Numbered from the stretch's first letter, positions 1-9,290 are shown. The stretch is 40,273 bases of DNA from an uncultured Anaerolineaceae bacterium (GCA_937967805.1 CALBTC010000046.1:1-40273), one strand, 5' to 3'. Program-made: numbers and translations. Notes: generated by a model from the sequence alone, not told the origin.

Positions 1-705
1 ATGATGATCTACCGTGACGCGCTCGTCAAAGACGAAGCAGTTGCCCTGCCACAAGCTTTCTTCCGGCGGCACCGTTTCCAGATATTTTAGAATGCCATCC
101 TTCAGGTGAAACACTTCTTCAAAACCTTGTTCCAGCAAGTAGGCAGTGGCCTTTTCACAGCGGATGCCGCCGGTGCAAAACATGGCCACCTTTTTGTGGC
201 GGCCGGGGTCCAGATTTTGGCGCACAAATTCGGGGAACTGGTTGAAAGCGGCCGTTTGCGGATTGATCGCTCCGTTGAATGTGCCCAACTCCACCTCAAA
301 ATCATTACGGGTATCAACCAAAATCACGTCCGGATCGCTGATGAGGGCGTTCCACTCACTGGCGGGCACGTACTGGCCCACCTGTTTTTGTGGCGTGATG
401 TCCGGTCTACCGAGGTTGACAATTTCCTGCTTGAGCCGCACCTTCATCCGACCAAACGGCATAAAATCGGCCATGGATTCCTTGTGGGTCAGGTCGGCAA
501 AGGCCGGGGCCCGGCGCAGGTCAGCCAGCACGGCATCGACCCCGCTGCGGCTGCCGGCAATGGTGCCGTTAATCCCTTCGGCCGCCAGCAAAATGGAGCC
601 TTTGACCTCCTGGGAAATGCAGAAATCGCGCAACGGCCGTTGCCTCTGCTGGTAATCAGGCAATTCTACAAATTTATAAAACGAAGCGATGATTATTGAA
701 GACAT
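1..705 (-). CDS. trhO: tRNA uridine hydroxylase TrhO (rhodanese-like, YceA family), 3' end cut by window edge
   Basis: The 235 visible codons match the TrhO/YceA family, which carries out oxygen-dependent 5-hydroxylation of uridine 34 in some tRNAs. Residues 1-100 form the N-terminal domain, with the family signature [11 protein letters not shown] at 41-51. Residues about 115-220 form a rhodanese domain with the loop CTGGIRCEK, whose Cys177 is the expected catalytic cysteine. The family is normally about 310-330 residues, so roughly the last quarter lies outside the window. The start at 705 is chosen because a GGTGAG ribosome-binding-like sequence lies just upstream. It is read leftwards and shares no operon with the next gene, which ends in a terminator. 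Family assignment is strong; the enzymatic role is inferred from the family. Confidence 0.9.
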   Translation of the reverse strand, partial: MSSIIIASFYKFVELPDYQQRQRPLRDFCISQEVKGSILLAAEGINGTIAGSRSGVDAVLADLRRAPAFADLTHKESMADFMPFGRMKVRLKQEIVNLGRPDITPQKQVGQYVPASEWNALISDPDVILVDTRNDFEVELGTFNGAINPQTAAFNQFPEFVRQNLDPGRHKKVAMFCTGGIRCEKATAYLLEQGFEEVFHLKDGILKYLETVPPEESLWQGNCFVFDERVTVDHH

Positions 706-772
706 GCTCACCACTATACCCCAAGGCAAAAAGCGTGTCATCCTGGCGGGGAGTCCAGCCGGGATAACACGC

Positions 773-807
773 AAAAAAAGTGAGACGCCGGCTAACAGCG
801 TCTCACT
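773..807 (-). terminator. Rho-independent terminator of the secreted-protein gene
   Basis: A perfect 10-bp inverted repeat (AGTGAGACGC at 779-788 and its complement at 798-807, 9-nt loop) is followed on the minus strand by seven T residues (773-779). It begins 9 nt beyond the stop codon of the gene at 816-1751 and separates it from trhO. Confidence 0.85.
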
Positions 808-815
808 CAATTCAA

Positions 816-1751
816 TTAAGCGCCCGAGTCCGGAGTGGTTTGAGGAATCGAGTTACCATTACCATTACCGTTTCCATTGCCACCGTCAGGGCCACCGAAG
901 CCACCACCGCGCAGGCCACCATGGCCGCCGTGCATACCGCGTCCACCATGACCGCCGTGGCCACCGAATCCGCCAAAATGGGGACCGCACTGGCTTAGCA
1001 GCAGGTCAGCCTGTTCCTGGGTAAGCAAACCATCGACGACTGCCTGTTCGAAAGCGGCGCTGCGGGCTTCGGATACGGCCGTCATCAACGTCTCCATATC
1101 GATGCCTTGCTCGTCGGCCAGCTCAAAAATGCGGGTGCCTTCATCGTGGGCGGCGGCCAGATCTTCCACCGTCAGGCCAAGCTGCTCGGCAATGACCGCC
1201 TGGGCATCATCCCGGCTAAAGATCTCTTTGGCCAGGTCGTGCAGGGCGCGCATCTCCAGCATCTCATCAAGCTGCTCCTGGGTGATCGTGCCGTCTTCCA
1301 CCAGTTGGGCCAGCATCGCTTCTTGCACGGCCGTTTGCGCCGTTTCCAGTTCTTCAACCGTCACGCCCAGCTCTTCGGCAATCAGGGCGCGCACTTCGTC
1401 ACGGTCGGGACGGCCGTCGGCGGCCAGCACGGCGTCTCTAACAGCGTCGTGAGCGGCATCCAGGTCCGCAACCGTCACGCCCAACTCCGCGGCCAGCAGC
1501 TCACGCGCCGCTTCCCGGTCGATGAGCCCGTGATGTTGCCCGCGCGGACCGTGATGTCCGAAACGGCCGAATCCAGGCATCGCATCTTCCGTTACTGTTT
1601 CGTCAGTTGATCCATCCTCTTCGGGCACGGTTACCGGATCATCTGTGTCCGGTTCATCCTGGGCAAAGGTGAGGGAACTGCCAATCAAGGCAGCCAGCGC
1701 CAGCAGCACAATCAAAATACCACCAATCTTTACCAATTTGCTTTTGTTCAT
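816..1751 (-). CDS. Secreted protein with tandem helical repeats and a Gly/His-rich tail, function unknown
   Basis: A 311-residue protein with a signal peptide: basic start [10 protein letters not shown], hydrophobic core 11-28, probable cleavage after Ala30. After an acidic linker come at least three related segments built around 'LxAExLGVTVxxLxxAxxxVxxA', two of them ending in 'QEQxDxxL'. These look like small repeated helical modules. The last 60 residues are Gly, His and Asn rich ([17 protein letters not shown]), and a second HHGPRGQHH patch follows the linker, which suggests metal binding, though this is not proven. The start at 1751 is preferred over an in-frame ATG 18 nt upstream because GGAGGT sits 6 nt before it. 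It is monocistronic, with its own terminator. I do not recognise a named family. Confidence 0.8.
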   Translation of the reverse strand: MNKSKLVKIGGILIVLLALAALIGSSLTFAQDEPDTDDPVTVPEEDGSTDETVTEDAMPGFGRFGHHGPRGQHHGLIDREAARELLAAELGVTVADLDAAHDAVRDAVLAADGRPDRDEVRALIAEELGVTVEELETAQTAVQEAMLAQLVEDGTITQEQLDEMLEMRALHDLAKEIFSRDDAQAVIAEQLGLTVEDLAAAHDEGTRIFELADEQGIDMETLMTAVSEARSAAFEQAVVDGLLTQEQADLLLSQCGPHFGGFGGHGGHGGRGMHGGHGGLRGGGFGGPDGGNGNGNGNGNSIPQTTPDSGA

Positions 1752-1890
1752 TTGTTTACCTCCGAACAATTTTTAATGCTGTTTCTTTATAATTGGCCGG
1801 CGTTTTTTTGCGTCGACAATCAAAGATTAGCAACAACTTGTTCAGAAAATGTGAAGAACTTTTAGCAAATTCGTAAAATTTATGATTGAA

Positions 1891-1962
1891 CTGCGGAGGC
1901 ACAGAGAACGCAGAGGATTTTCTTGGAGATTTTTTATCTCCGTGTCCTCTGCGTCTCTGCGG
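1891..1962. repeat. Imperfect palindromic intergenic repeat (CACAGAGA / CGCAGAGG type)
   Basis: CGCAGAGGA (1909-1917) pairs with TCCTCTGCG (1945-1953), and the stem extends with one bulge through CAGAGA/TCTCTG. An inner hairpin GGAGA...TCTCC lies at 1925-1941. The element sits between two minus-strand genes. Related sequences occur at 26320-26350, 29657-29722 and 37573-37664. Confidence 0.75.
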
Positions 1963-1974
1963 TAAAAATCGGAG

Positions 1975-4494
1975 TTATCTTTTGGCGGCTTCTAGACGGG
2001 ATTGAACGGCCGTAACCGAATCCAGCTTTAACACTTCAGCCGCTAACGCCTCGGCCTCCGGCAGCGACCATTGACGCAACGCGGCTTTTACGCCGGGCAC
2101 AGATGGCGCAGCCATGCTCAGCTCCGTCAGGCCCAGCCCCAGCAGTAGCGGCGTAGCCAGGGGGTTGCCGGCCATCTCGCCGCATATACCCAGCCAGATA
2201 CCAGCCTCTTTGGCGGCAACGGCCGTTTGCTTAATCATGCGCAAGACGGCCGGTTGCAGCGCCTGGGCCAGCTCGGCTACGTTCGCGTTACCCCGGTCGG
2301 CAGCCATCACGTACTGGGTCAGATCATTGGTGCCCAGGCTAAAAAAGTCGACCTCGGCAGCCAGCAGATCGGCCACGGCCACCGCCGAAGGCAGTTCAAC
2401 CATGATGCCAACTTCCATGTCGGCGTCAAACGGTTTGCCCTCGGCCTGGAGCTGCTCACGAGCGGTTTGCAGCATCTCTTTGGCGCGGCGCAGCTCCGCC
2501 AACGTACCAATCATGGGGAACATCAGCTTCACGTTGGCCGGGGTGCCATCAGCCAATACGCTGGCGCGCAAAATGGCGCGCAGTTGGGGCATAAAAATTT
2601 CCGGCTTGTCCAGGCAAAAGCGAATACCACGCCAGCCCAAAAACGGATTTTCTTCTTGTCCCAAATCCAGGTAAGGCAGCGGCTTATCGCCAACCACGTC
2701 TAGCGTGAGAATGATCAGCGGCCGACTGCCCTGGTTAGCCAGGGTGCCCAATCCGGCCACCACCTGCCGGTAGGCGGCCAGCTGCTCCTCCTCACTGGGC
2801 GCTTCGCTGCGATCCAGGAACAAAAACTCGGTGCGGAACAACCCCACGCCTTCGGCACCGTAGCTCAAGGCAACGTCTACGTCGTTGAGGCCACCGATGT
2901 TGGCAGCGACCTCAATGCGCAGGCCGTCGGCAGTTAATGCCGCCGCCTGGCCGGCATCTTTAGCGGCCTGTTGCTCCGCCTGCCAGACATCCCGGGCAGC
3001 CTGCAAGTTGGCAATTTCTGCCTTGTTGGGATTGAGCCAGAGCTGACCGGTACGGCCGTCCATCGCCAGCAGCGCCCCATCTTCCACCTGAGACAGCTGG
3101 TTGCCCACGCCCACCACGGCAGGAATGCCCAGGGCACGGGCTAAAATGGCGCTGTGCGACGTGACACCACCCAGCTCGGTGCAGATGCCCAGCACCTGTT
3201 TGGGGTCCAACTGCGCCGTATCGGAGGGGGTTAAATCGACGGCGGCCAGGATGTACGGCCGTTCTGCCTGCAAGGGTGGGAGTTCAACGCCCAGCAAATG
3301 GCGCAGCACCCGGTTGCCCACATCGCGAACGTCAGCCGCCCGCGCCTGGAAATAGGGATCATCCAGATTTTGAAACCTGGCAGCCGTTTGTTCTATGGCA
3401 TCGGCCCAGGCCGCTTCAACATTGATCTTGCTGGCGTCCAGGTAATTTTTTACGGCCGTTTGCAATTCCGGGTCTTGCACGATGAGCTGGTGTGCCTCAA
3501 AAATAGCCGCCTCTGCGACGCCAATCTTCTTTTCGGTTTTCTTTTGCAGCGATTCAAGCTCAGCAATGGTGGTTTGAACGGCCGTTTGCAGCCGCTCCCA
3601 TTCAGCAGCGCTCTCTTTGCCCGTCTCTCGCGGCACGGCGGGCAACTTGGGCCGGTACTGCAAAACCGGACCCATCGCCACGCCCGGTGATGCCGCCAGG
3701 CCATGAAGCGTGCCGTCTTTCAGCGCCGGCGCTGCTGGGGCAGCTTCTGCCACCTGTTGCTCAGCCTCCGTTTCACCAAAATTTTCCAAAGCAAGCTGTT
3801 TAAACGCTTCAAGCGCGGCGGCGCTGTCAGGGCCCACGGCCGTTATCTCAATCGTTTCACCCTGGCGTACCGCCAACGTAGTTACCTGATTGATGCTTTT
3901 GGCATTGGCCGCAGCCTTCCCTTTTTTGACAAGGATATCCGACTGGAACCGGTTGGCCGTGCGCACAAAGTTTACCGCCGGGCGGGCATGAAGTCCCAAT
4001 TTGTTGGCCACAACCAGGCTAAGTTGGCGGCGTCCGGCAGATGACAACAAGGAGTCGTCTACATCTGCGTCAGACGTCGGAGCAACCAGGTTAAGCTGCC
4101 TGATTTTGGCAGCCAGCGAGCCATCGGCTTCAACTAAAACCTGATCCAGGGTTCCGCCTACCATTGCCTGCACGGCCGCCGCCATGGTCCCTTCGACCAG
4201 CGGTGCCGTACTTAGCTTCACGTTCGCTTGCTGCTCTTCTGGCAAAAATTCCAGCGCCATTTCTGCGCTCAACAGCGCGCTGCCCAAATCCATGAGCACC
4301 AATACGCCATCTTCGCTATAGACTGACTTGATGGCCGCAAGCACCTTCATGGGATCAGTACCAATAGGCTGATCCGGATCGTCGATGCCGCCGGCTGTAG
4401 CCAGGGGTACCTGGCCCTGGGCAATTTGTTCAGCCAGTTCGCGAATACCATTCGCCAGAGCAGAACTGTGCGAAACAACAACAATGCCTACCAT
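1975..4494 (-). CDS. dhaM: DhaM-HPr-Enzyme I fusion: complete PEP-to-DHA-kinase phosphotransferase
   Basis: An 839-residue three-part PTS protein. Residues 1-130 form a DhaM (mannose EIIA-like) domain with VVVSHS and phosphorylatable His9. Residues 155-240 form an HPr domain with GLHARPA (His169) and the Ser46-equivalent region AKSINQV. Residues 262-835 form Enzyme I: GGVTSHSAILA with His447, GLFRTEFLF, a PEP-binding barrel with EVGIMVELPSA and FSLGTNDLTQY, and GICGEMAGNP with Cys771. E. coli DhaM carries only a truncated EI, whereas this one is full length and so should take phosphate from PEP itself and pass it to DhaL-bound ADP. It is the last gene of the glpF-dhaK-dhaL-glpK-dhaM series, 100 nt after glpK. 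Domain identification is very secure; self-sufficiency is inference. Confidence 0.95.
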   Translation of the reverse strand: MVGIVVVSHSSALANGIRELAEQIAQGQVPLATAGGIDDPDQPIGTDPMKVLAAIKSVYSEDGVLVLMDLGSALLSAEMALEFLPEEQQANVKLSTAPLVEGTMAAAVQAMVGGTLDQVLVEADGSLAAKIRQLNLVAPTSDADVDDSLLSSAGRRQLSLVVANKLGLHARPAVNFVRTANRFQSDILVKKGKAAANAKSINQVTTLAVRQGETIEITAVGPDSAAALEAFKQLALENFGETEAEQQVAEAAPAAPALKDGTLHGLAASPGVAMGPVLQYRPKLPAVPRETGKESAAEWERLQTAVQTTIAELESLQKKTEKKIGVAEAAIFEAHQLIVQDPELQTAVKNYLDASKINVEAAWADAIEQTAARFQNLDDPYFQARAADVRDVGNRVLRHLLGVELPPLQAERPYILAAVDLTPSDTAQLDPKQVLGICTELGGVTSHSAILARALGIPAVVGVGNQLSQVEDGALLAMDGRTGQLWLNPNKAEIANLQAARDVWQAEQQAAKDAGQAAALTADGLRIEVAANIGGLNDVDVALSYGAEGVGLFRTEFLFLDRSEAPSEEEQLAAYRQVVAGLGTLANQGSRPLIILTLDVVGDKPLPYLDLGQEENPFLGWRGIRFCLDKPEIFMPQLRAILRASVLADGTPANVKLMFPMIGTLAELRRAKEMLQTAREQLQAEGKPFDADMEVGIMVELPSAVAVADLLAAEVDFFSLGTNDLTQYVMAADRGNANVAELAQALQPAVLRMIKQTAVAAKEAGIWLGICGEMAGNPLATPLLLGLGLTELSMAAPSVPGVKAALRQWSLPEAEALAAEVLKLDSVTAVQSRLEAAKR

Positions 4495-4523
4495 AATTTT
4501 GGCCTACCAACCTGGGGTAATTA

Positions 4524-4562
4524 GAAGGTTCTCAACGGCCGTTTCAACCGCCAAGAACCTTC
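4524..4562 (-). terminator. Stem-loop between glpK and dhaM, possible partial terminator
   Basis: Perfect 9-bp arms GAAGGTTCT (4524-4532) and AGAACCTTC (4554-4562) enclose a 21-nt loop that itself contains the ACGGCCGT palindrome. Only a weak T-rich tail (TAATTA) follows on the minus strand, so it may allow read-through into dhaM or act as an mRNA-processing or stability element. Confidence 0.4.
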
Positions 4563-4594
4563 CTGATTAACAATCAAAAGACAGGGTTACTGGG

Positions 4595-6100
4595 TTACTC
4601 CTCCCAATCAAAGGTGCGAGTGACAGCTTTCTTCCACATCCGATATTTTTCTGTGCTGGCATCGCTGTCTTTATTGGGTTCCCAAGTCTTGTCCATACCC
4701 CAATTCTGACGCATTTCATCAGTGTTCTTCCAGAAGCCAACCGCCAATCCGGCAGCATAAGCCGCCCCCAGGGCCGTCGTTTCTGCCACCTTCGGCCGAA
4801 TGACGGGGACGCCCAACACATCTGCCTGGAACTGCATCAGCAAATTGTTGAACACCATGCCACCATCTACCTTTAAGGCGGTCAGATCAACTCCGGAGTC
4901 GGCATTCATCGCGTCCAAAACCTCGCGGGTCTGGTAGGCCGTTGCTTCCAGCGTAGCTCGGGCAAAATGACCGCGGTTTACGTAACGAGTAAGGCCGGCA
5001 ATGACACCTCGAGCGTCATCCTTCCAGTAAGGTGCGTACAAGCCGGAAAAAGCTGGAACAAAGTAGATGCCACCATTGTCATCCACGGTTTTTGCCAAAT
5101 CTTCTACTTCTGGAGCCGATTTAATCATCTTCAAGTTATCGCGCAGCCACTGTACCAGGGCGCCGGTAATGGCGATTGAGCCTTCCAAAGCGTAAACGGC
5201 CGGCTGCTTGCCAAATTTGTAGCACATGGTTGTCAGCAGACCATTCTTGGAGGGAACTGGTTCGGTACCGGTGTTCAGGATCATGAAGCAGCCGGTGCCA
5301 TAGGTGTTTTTGGCTTCGCCAGGGCTGAAGCAAGCCTGGCCAACCGTCGCCGCTTGCTGATCGCCTAAATCGCCAGCGACAGGGACGCGACCACCGAAGG
5401 GACCGTTGTCCAAAGTGTATCCATATACTTCGGACGAGGATTTTATTTCGGGCAGCATTGACATGGGGATGCCCATTGCTTTGGCGATATCTTCATTCCA
5501 GGTAAGCGTATCCAGATTCATGAGCATGGTGCGGGATGCGTTGGTCACATCGGTAACATGTTCACCACCGTCAACACCACCGGTGAGATTCCAGATGAGC
5601 CAGGTATCGATGTTGCCAAAGATGGCGTCACCAGCATCGGCAGCGGCGCGAATTTCTGGCACGTTATCGAGCAGCCATTTCACTTTCAGGCCGGAGAAGT
5701 AGGTAGCCAGAGGCAATCCAACCTGAGGCCGGAAACGATCTTGCCCACCGTCTTTAGCCATTTCGGCCACGATGCCGGCGTTACGGGTATCCTGCCAGAC
5801 AAGGGCGTTGTGGTATGGCTTGCCGGTGTTTTTGTCCCAAATGACAGTTGTTTCGCGTTGGTTTGTAATCCCTACCGCGGCCAAATCACCGGCGGAGATG
5901 CCGGCACGTTCCATGGCGCCTTTGATGACGTCTTTCGTGCGGTCCCAAATCTCCAGCGGATCGTGCTCGACCCAACCTGGTTTGGGGTAGATTTGCTCGT
6001 GTTCAAGTTGATGAGAAGCGACTGATTCGCCACTGTGATTGAAAATCATGCAACGGGTACTGGTGGTACCCTGGTCAATTGCTGCTACATATTTAGACAT
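4595..6100 (-). CDS. glpK: Glycerol kinase
   Basis: A 501-residue FGGY-family kinase that uses ATP to convert glycerol to sn-glycerol-3-phosphate in the cytoplasm. Visible signatures are the N-terminal phosphate loop DQGTTSTR (9-16), GITNQRET (77-84), WQDTR (102-106), the catalytic GDQQAA with Asp247, and [11 protein letters not shown] (268-278). Length and motifs are those of ordinary GlpK. A strong GGAAGGAG lies 6 nt before the start. It sits 49 nt after dhaL and before dhaM, so ATP-dependent glycerol and PEP-dependent DHA phosphorylation are encoded in one transcription unit. The G3P product would feed GlpD (13361-15091). Confidence 0.97.
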   Translation of the reverse strand: MSKYVAAIDQGTTSTRCMIFNHSGESVASHQLEHEQIYPKPGWVEHDPLEIWDRTKDVIKGAMERAGISAGDLAAVGITNQRETTVIWDKNTGKPYHNALVWQDTRNAGIVAEMAKDGGQDRFRPQVGLPLATYFSGLKVKWLLDNVPEIRAAADAGDAIFGNIDTWLIWNLTGGVDGGEHVTDVTNASRTMLMNLDTLTWNEDIAKAMGIPMSMLPEIKSSSEVYGYTLDNGPFGGRVPVAGDLGDQQAATVGQACFSPGEAKNTYGTGCFMILNTGTEPVPSKNGLLTTMCYKFGKQPAVYALEGSIAITGALVQWLRDNLKMIKSAPEVEDLAKTVDDNGGIYFVPAFSGLYAPYWKDDARGVIAGLTRYVNRGHFARATLEATAYQTREVLDAMNADSGVDLTALKVDGGMVFNNLLMQFQADVLGVPVIRPKVAETTALGAAYAAGLAVGFWKNTDEMRQNWGMDKTWEPNKDSDASTEKYRMWKKAVTRTFDWEE

Positions 6101-6149
6101 TTTTACTCCTTCCTCATACGTAACCTGCCAGCAGGCCAGATTACCTCAA

Positions 6150-6779
6150 TTACTCTTTAATCGTTTCTAACAAGGCGTTCAATATCAGGTAAGATGATGT
6201 AGCCCCAGGATCCTGGTGGCCAATACTACGTTCACCTAAATAACTGGCCCGGCCTTTACGGGCCTGAAGAGGTATTGTGTTTTTCATGCCTTGCTCGGCG
6301 GCGGCAACGGCCGTTTGCAGCATCTCCACCGTTCCTTTCCCTGCCGACAAGTCATCCTGCATGGCCTCAAGGGCGGGGGCCCAGGCATCATACATCGTTT
6401 TATCTTCCAGATTGGGCCGGCCTCTTTGCAAGATACCTTCAACACCAGCCTGAAGCAGCTTAAATAAATCGTCGTTGTTGAGCTCTTCCTTGGCAGCCAT
6501 CACCATGCCGCTGCGCATAAAAAACGTGCCATACAGCGGACCGCTGGCACCGCCAACGCTGGAAATAAGCGTCAGTCCGGCCGTTTTCAGGATGTTGCCA
6601 ATATCTTTGTCTGCCACCGTGGGCAACTTTTCCATCACCTTTTTGAATCCGCGATCCATGTTTATGCCGTGGTCGGCGTCTCCAATGGCAGAATCCAACT
6701 GGGTAAGATACTCTCTATTTTCCTTTAAAACGGCTGCGGTATTTTCTAGCCACTTCACTATCTGGTCTTTGGTTATCAT
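6150..6779 (-). CDS. dhaL: Dihydroxyacetone kinase ADP-binding subunit DhaL
   Basis: A 209-residue DhaL. It carries tightly bound ADP-Mg that is re-phosphorylated by DhaM and transfers phosphate to DHA held on DhaK. The metal-binding motif IGDADHG supplies Asp29, Asp34 and Asp36, followed by SSVGGASGPLYG and the C-terminal RKGRASYLGERSIGHQDPG nucleotide-binding region. Length equals the PTS-dependent DhaL of E. coli, not the fused ATP-dependent kinases. GGAG lies about 10 nt upstream. It follows dhaK after 113 nt that hold a palindromic repeat, and precedes glpK by 49 nt. Confidence 0.96.
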   Translation of the reverse strand: MITKDQIVKWLENTAAVLKENREYLTQLDSAIGDADHGINMDRGFKKVMEKLPTVADKDIGNILKTAGLTLISSVGGASGPLYGTFFMRSGMVMAAKEELNNDDLFKLLQAGVEGILQRGRPNLEDKTMYDAWAPALEAMQDDLSAGKGTVEMLQTAVAAAEQGMKNTIPLQARKGRASYLGERSIGHQDPGATSSYLILNALLETIKE

Positions 6780-6800
6780 GTAAGACCTGCTCCTTCTATT

Positions 6801-6891
6801 TCAGTAATCGGTATCCAGTGATCAGTATTCAGTGTTTTTGTTATTGCAATCTGATCACTGATTTCTGACAAACTGATTACTGATTACCGGT
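6801..6891. repeat. Palindromic intergenic repeat (CAGTGATCAG type) between dhaK and dhaL
   Basis: CAGTGATCAG (6816-6825) pairs perfectly with CTGATCACTG (6851-6860). The flanks TCAGTAATCGGTA and TGATTACTGATTACCGGT are also largely complementary, giving a long imperfect hairpin built of ATCAGT/ACTGAT units. It falls inside the proposed operon, so it could tune relative DhaK/DhaL output or mRNA stability (inference). Confidence 0.7.
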
Positions 6892-6892
6892 T

Positions 6893-7966
6893 TTAGGCTC
6901 CCCAGCGCAAACCGGGCGTGTTCACCGGTGCATCCCAGAATTTGAGAATTTCATCATCTGTCTTGACGAGGGTGATGGAACAACCCTGCATTTCTAGCGA
7001 GGTGATGTAGGGGCCAATCAAATTGCGGACAATCTTTACACCGCGTGCTTCACATTCGGCTGCCAATTTACGATAGACAGCGTACAGTTCAGATACTGGT
7101 GTACCACCCATGCTGTTAACAAAAGCAATAACGGAATCGCCAGATTTAAACGGTTCATCGGTGAGTTCTTTGTCGACCCAGGTACCGTTTTCGTTGTCCC
7201 ATTCACGCACGGTGCGGGTGTAGGCGTCATCATCCAAAACGGCCGCAGCCATCATGGCTGTAATTTCATCGACGGGTTTCATAGGCAGGCGCTGCCGCCC
7301 CGGCTCGCCGTGAATACCAATGCCGAATTCAAATTCGCCTTCGCCCAGGTCGAAGGTAGGTTTACCGGCTGCCGGTACAATGCAAGATGTCAGGGCGATG
7401 CCGATGGAACGGCCGTTCATATTCACTTTTCGCGCCAAATCGGCACATTGATCCAGGTCGTAGCCCGCTTCGGCGGCGGCACCCACGACTTTTTCAGCAA
7501 TCACCGTGGTGCCAACGCCACGCCGGCCAGCTGTATACAAACTATCCTTCACGGCTGCATCGTCGTCGATAAGAATGGATTGCACCTTGATGCCATCAGC
7601 ATAGGCCAGCTCTGCAGCTGTTTCAAAATTTAAAACATCCCCGGTGTAATTCTTAACCAGGAACAACACACCGGCTCCACCGTCCACAGCCTTGGCGCAT
7701 TCATACATTTGGTCTGGCGTCGGCGAGGTGAACACCTCACCAGGGCAGGCACCGTCTAACATGCCCATGCCCACGAAGCCACCATGCATCGGCTCGTGGC
7801 CGCTGCCACCGCCAGAAACCAGGGCTACTTTCCCTTCAACAGGAGCATCAGCACGCGTCACAAAAAAGGGATCGTAATTGACATTTAGCGCATCAGCATG
7901 GGCCAAGGCCATTCCCTCTAGTTGTTCTTTGACAACATCATCAACCCCATTAATTAATTTTTTCAT
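6893..7966 (-). CDS. dhaK: Dihydroxyacetone kinase substrate-binding subunit DhaK
   Basis: A 357-residue DhaK that binds DHA covalently and receives phosphate from DhaL to give DHAP. The substrate-binding segment [16 protein letters not shown] (51-66) includes His57, KNYTGD lies at 105-110, and GIGIHGEPG contains His219, the residue that forms the hemiaminal bond with the ketone. The length matches the PTS-type subunit. AAGGAG lies about 10 nt upstream of the start. It is separated from glpF by 152 nt carrying a terminator-like hairpin, so it may be transcribed by read-through or from its own promoter. Confidence 0.96.
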   Translation of the reverse strand: MKKLINGVDDVVKEQLEGMALAHADALNVNYDPFFVTRADAPVEGKVALVSGGGSGHEPMHGGFVGMGMLDGACPGEVFTSPTPDQMYECAKAVDGGAGVLFLVKNYTGDVLNFETAAELAYADGIKVQSILIDDDAAVKDSLYTAGRRGVGTTVIAEKVVGAAAEAGYDLDQCADLARKVNMNGRSIGIALTSCIVPAAGKPTFDLGEGEFEFGIGIHGEPGRQRLPMKPVDEITAMMAAAVLDDDAYTRTVREWDNENGTWVDKELTDEPFKSGDSVIAFVNSMGGTPVSELYAVYRKLAAECEARGVKIVRNLIGPYITSLEMQGCSITLVKTDDEILKFWDAPVNTPGLRWGA

Positions 7967-7990
7967 GTAACAACGCTCCTTGAATTAGGC

Positions 7991-8078
7991 AAAAAAGGCA
8001 GGTCACGCGCCGTCAGGTCTTTGTGTTCTTTTGAGAACGGGCAAAAAGTTTATGAAACCCTGTTCACCTGACCTGCCT
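7991..8078 (-). terminator. Terminator-like long hairpin between glpF and dhaK
   Basis: AGGCAGGTCA (7996-8005) and TGACCTGCCT (8069-8078) are perfectly complementary and are followed on the minus strand by six T residues (7991-7996). The 63-nt loop contains a second hairpin, GTTCT/AGAAC (8025-8038). It lies about 25 nt upstream of dhaK's start and could act as an attenuator separating glpF from the kinase genes. Confidence 0.55.
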
Positions 8079-8118
8079 CATATTAGGTCTTACGCTTATT
8101 ATTTGACTTTTCAGGTTC

Positions 8119-8844
8119 TTAGAACACCAGGTTCCAAACCAGCCCGCCAAGCACACCACCCACCAGAGGGGCCACTACCGGAATCCAACCATAGCCCCAA
8201 TCTGAATCACCTTTGCCAGCGATGGGCAGCAAGAAATGGGCAATCCGCGGGCCGAGATCACGCGCGGGGTTAATGGCATACCCGGTGGGACCACCCAAAG
8301 AGAGGCCAATACCCCAAACCAAAGCGCCTACCAGGTACGGGCCTAAACCGGCAGCGGGACTGCCATTGGTAGCACTGGAGAAAATAGCACCGACACCAAT
8401 CAACAGAACCATGGTGCCAATGATCTCTGTAACGATGTTCCAGGTCGTATCGCGAATGGCCGGAGCCGTAGAAAATACGCCCAACTTCAAGCCGGCATCG
8501 CTGGTTTCCGCCCAATGGCGATAGTAGCTTAACCAAACAATCACACCACCGACAAAAGCGCCAGCCGTTTGGATTAGCATGGTTACAATGGCCTGACCGG
8601 CATCATAGGTGCCCAAAATGAGCCACTTGCCAATCGTTACCGCCGGGTTAATATCAGCCTGGGGTGCGCCCGCGGATATGGCGACAAAAACGCCGACCAT
8701 AACCGCCATGGCCCAGCCTGTGGTTATCACAATCCAGCCGCTATTTTCGCCTTTGGATTTACTCAAGAGAACGTTGGCGACAACGCCATCACCCAAAATG
8801 ATTAAAAACATTGTGCCAAGAAATTCACCAAGCAGGTTATCCAT
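8119..8844 (-). CDS. glpF: Glycerol facilitator (aquaglyceroporin, MIP family)
   Basis: A 241-residue six-helix channel. Both half-helix motifs are present: INPAVT with Asn66, and INPARDLGPR with Asn192. Asp196 after the second NPA motif is typical of glycerol-conducting rather than water-only channels. It would let glycerol diffuse into the cytoplasm, where GlpK traps it. ATG 8844 is chosen over an in-frame TTG at 8853 because AAGGAG is 9-10 nt before the ATG but directly abuts the TTG. It is the first gene after the promoter/operator region at 9197-9290 and has a leader of about 345 nt. Confidence 0.95.
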   Translation of the reverse strand: MDNLLGEFLGTMFLIILGDGVVANVLLSKSKGENSGWIVITTGWAMAVMVGVFVAISAGAPQADINPAVTIGKWLILGTYDAGQAIVTMLIQTAGAFVGGVIVWLSYYRHWAETSDAGLKLGVFSTAPAIRDTTWNIVTEIIGTMVLLIGVGAIFSSATNGSPAAGLGPYLVGALVWGIGLSLGGPTGYAINPARDLGPRIAHFLLPIAGKGDSDWGYGWIPVVAPLVGGVLGGLVWNLVF

Positions 8845-9196
8845 TTTTTCCAACTCCTTAATAATCTACTTCTTCCTAAATTCTTTTTGCAGACTTGCAG
8901 TCGTAGGTGATTACTTTATGCTCCGCACTGCTCAGCCTACGCTGCCAAAACATGAAAACAACGCTATTGTTCTCGAGGGGTAAAAGTCGCCTTTTCTTCT
9001 TTAAGATTTGCCGATTCACCTCCTTACATATGAATAATTGCACCACCGTCGAACATTTATTTTTGCGATGAGCAGGCAAGAAGCTGCTGACGATGAACGG
9101 CCGCTCCGTACAAAAAATCTTCAATTAGAAAGTTTATTGGGCAATGAATACAATGTGAAGCTCTTCCTGCTCATGCAGTTTTCACAATACTGGGAT
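8845..9196 (-). other. Long untranslated leader of glpF containing an isolated perfect Shine-Dalgarno sequence
   Basis: If transcription starts near 9190, the mRNA has a leader of about 345 nt. Positions 9026-9016 read TAAGGAGGTGA on the minus strand, a full match to the 16S rRNA 3' tail, yet no ATG, GTG or TTG follows at normal distance. Weak reading frames here (for example 8876-9124) have no family resemblance. The leader may be regulatory, but I cannot assign a riboswitch class. Confidence 0.4.
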
Positions 9197-9226
9197 ACTA
9201 TACGAGGTGCGTGCCGAGTGTATCAA
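9197..9226 (-). promoter_or_regulatory. Probable sigma70-type promoter of the glpF-dha operon
   Basis: On the minus strand, TTGATA (9226-9221, 5 of 6 to consensus) and TATAGT (9202-9197, 5 of 6) are separated by 18 bp. It lies between dhaR and glpF, immediately downstream of the two operator palindromes. This agrees with the E. coli precedent of DhaR acting on a sigma70 promoter. Confidence 0.55.
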
Positions 9227-9241
9227 GAAAAAGGGTTAATT

Positions 9242-9290
9242 TGTTTCAGGTTGAAACAGATTGGCGAAAATAATGTTTCATAATGAAACG
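9242..9290. promoter_or_regulatory. Pair of TGTTTCA-N3-TGAAACA operators, probable DhaR sites
   Basis: TGTTTCA GGT TGAAACA (9242-9258) and TGTTTCA TAA TGAAACG (9274-9290) are near-identical dyads with centres 32 bp apart, about three helical turns. Their centres lie about 60 and 92 bp upstream of the inferred transcription start. Position and symmetry suit a dimeric Fis-type HTH activator such as the neighbouring DhaR; binding is inferred. Confidence 0.6.

Noticed and set aside
106..699. Plus-strand frame of 197 codons at the left edge
   Set aside because: Antisense shadow of trhO, whose minus-strand translation matches the family with its catalytic CTGGIRC.
8876..9283. Two small frames (minus 8876-9124, plus 9038-9283) in the glpF leader/promoter region
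   Set aside because: No usable start with spacing from the Shine-Dalgarno site, no family resemblance, and they overlap the operators and promoter.
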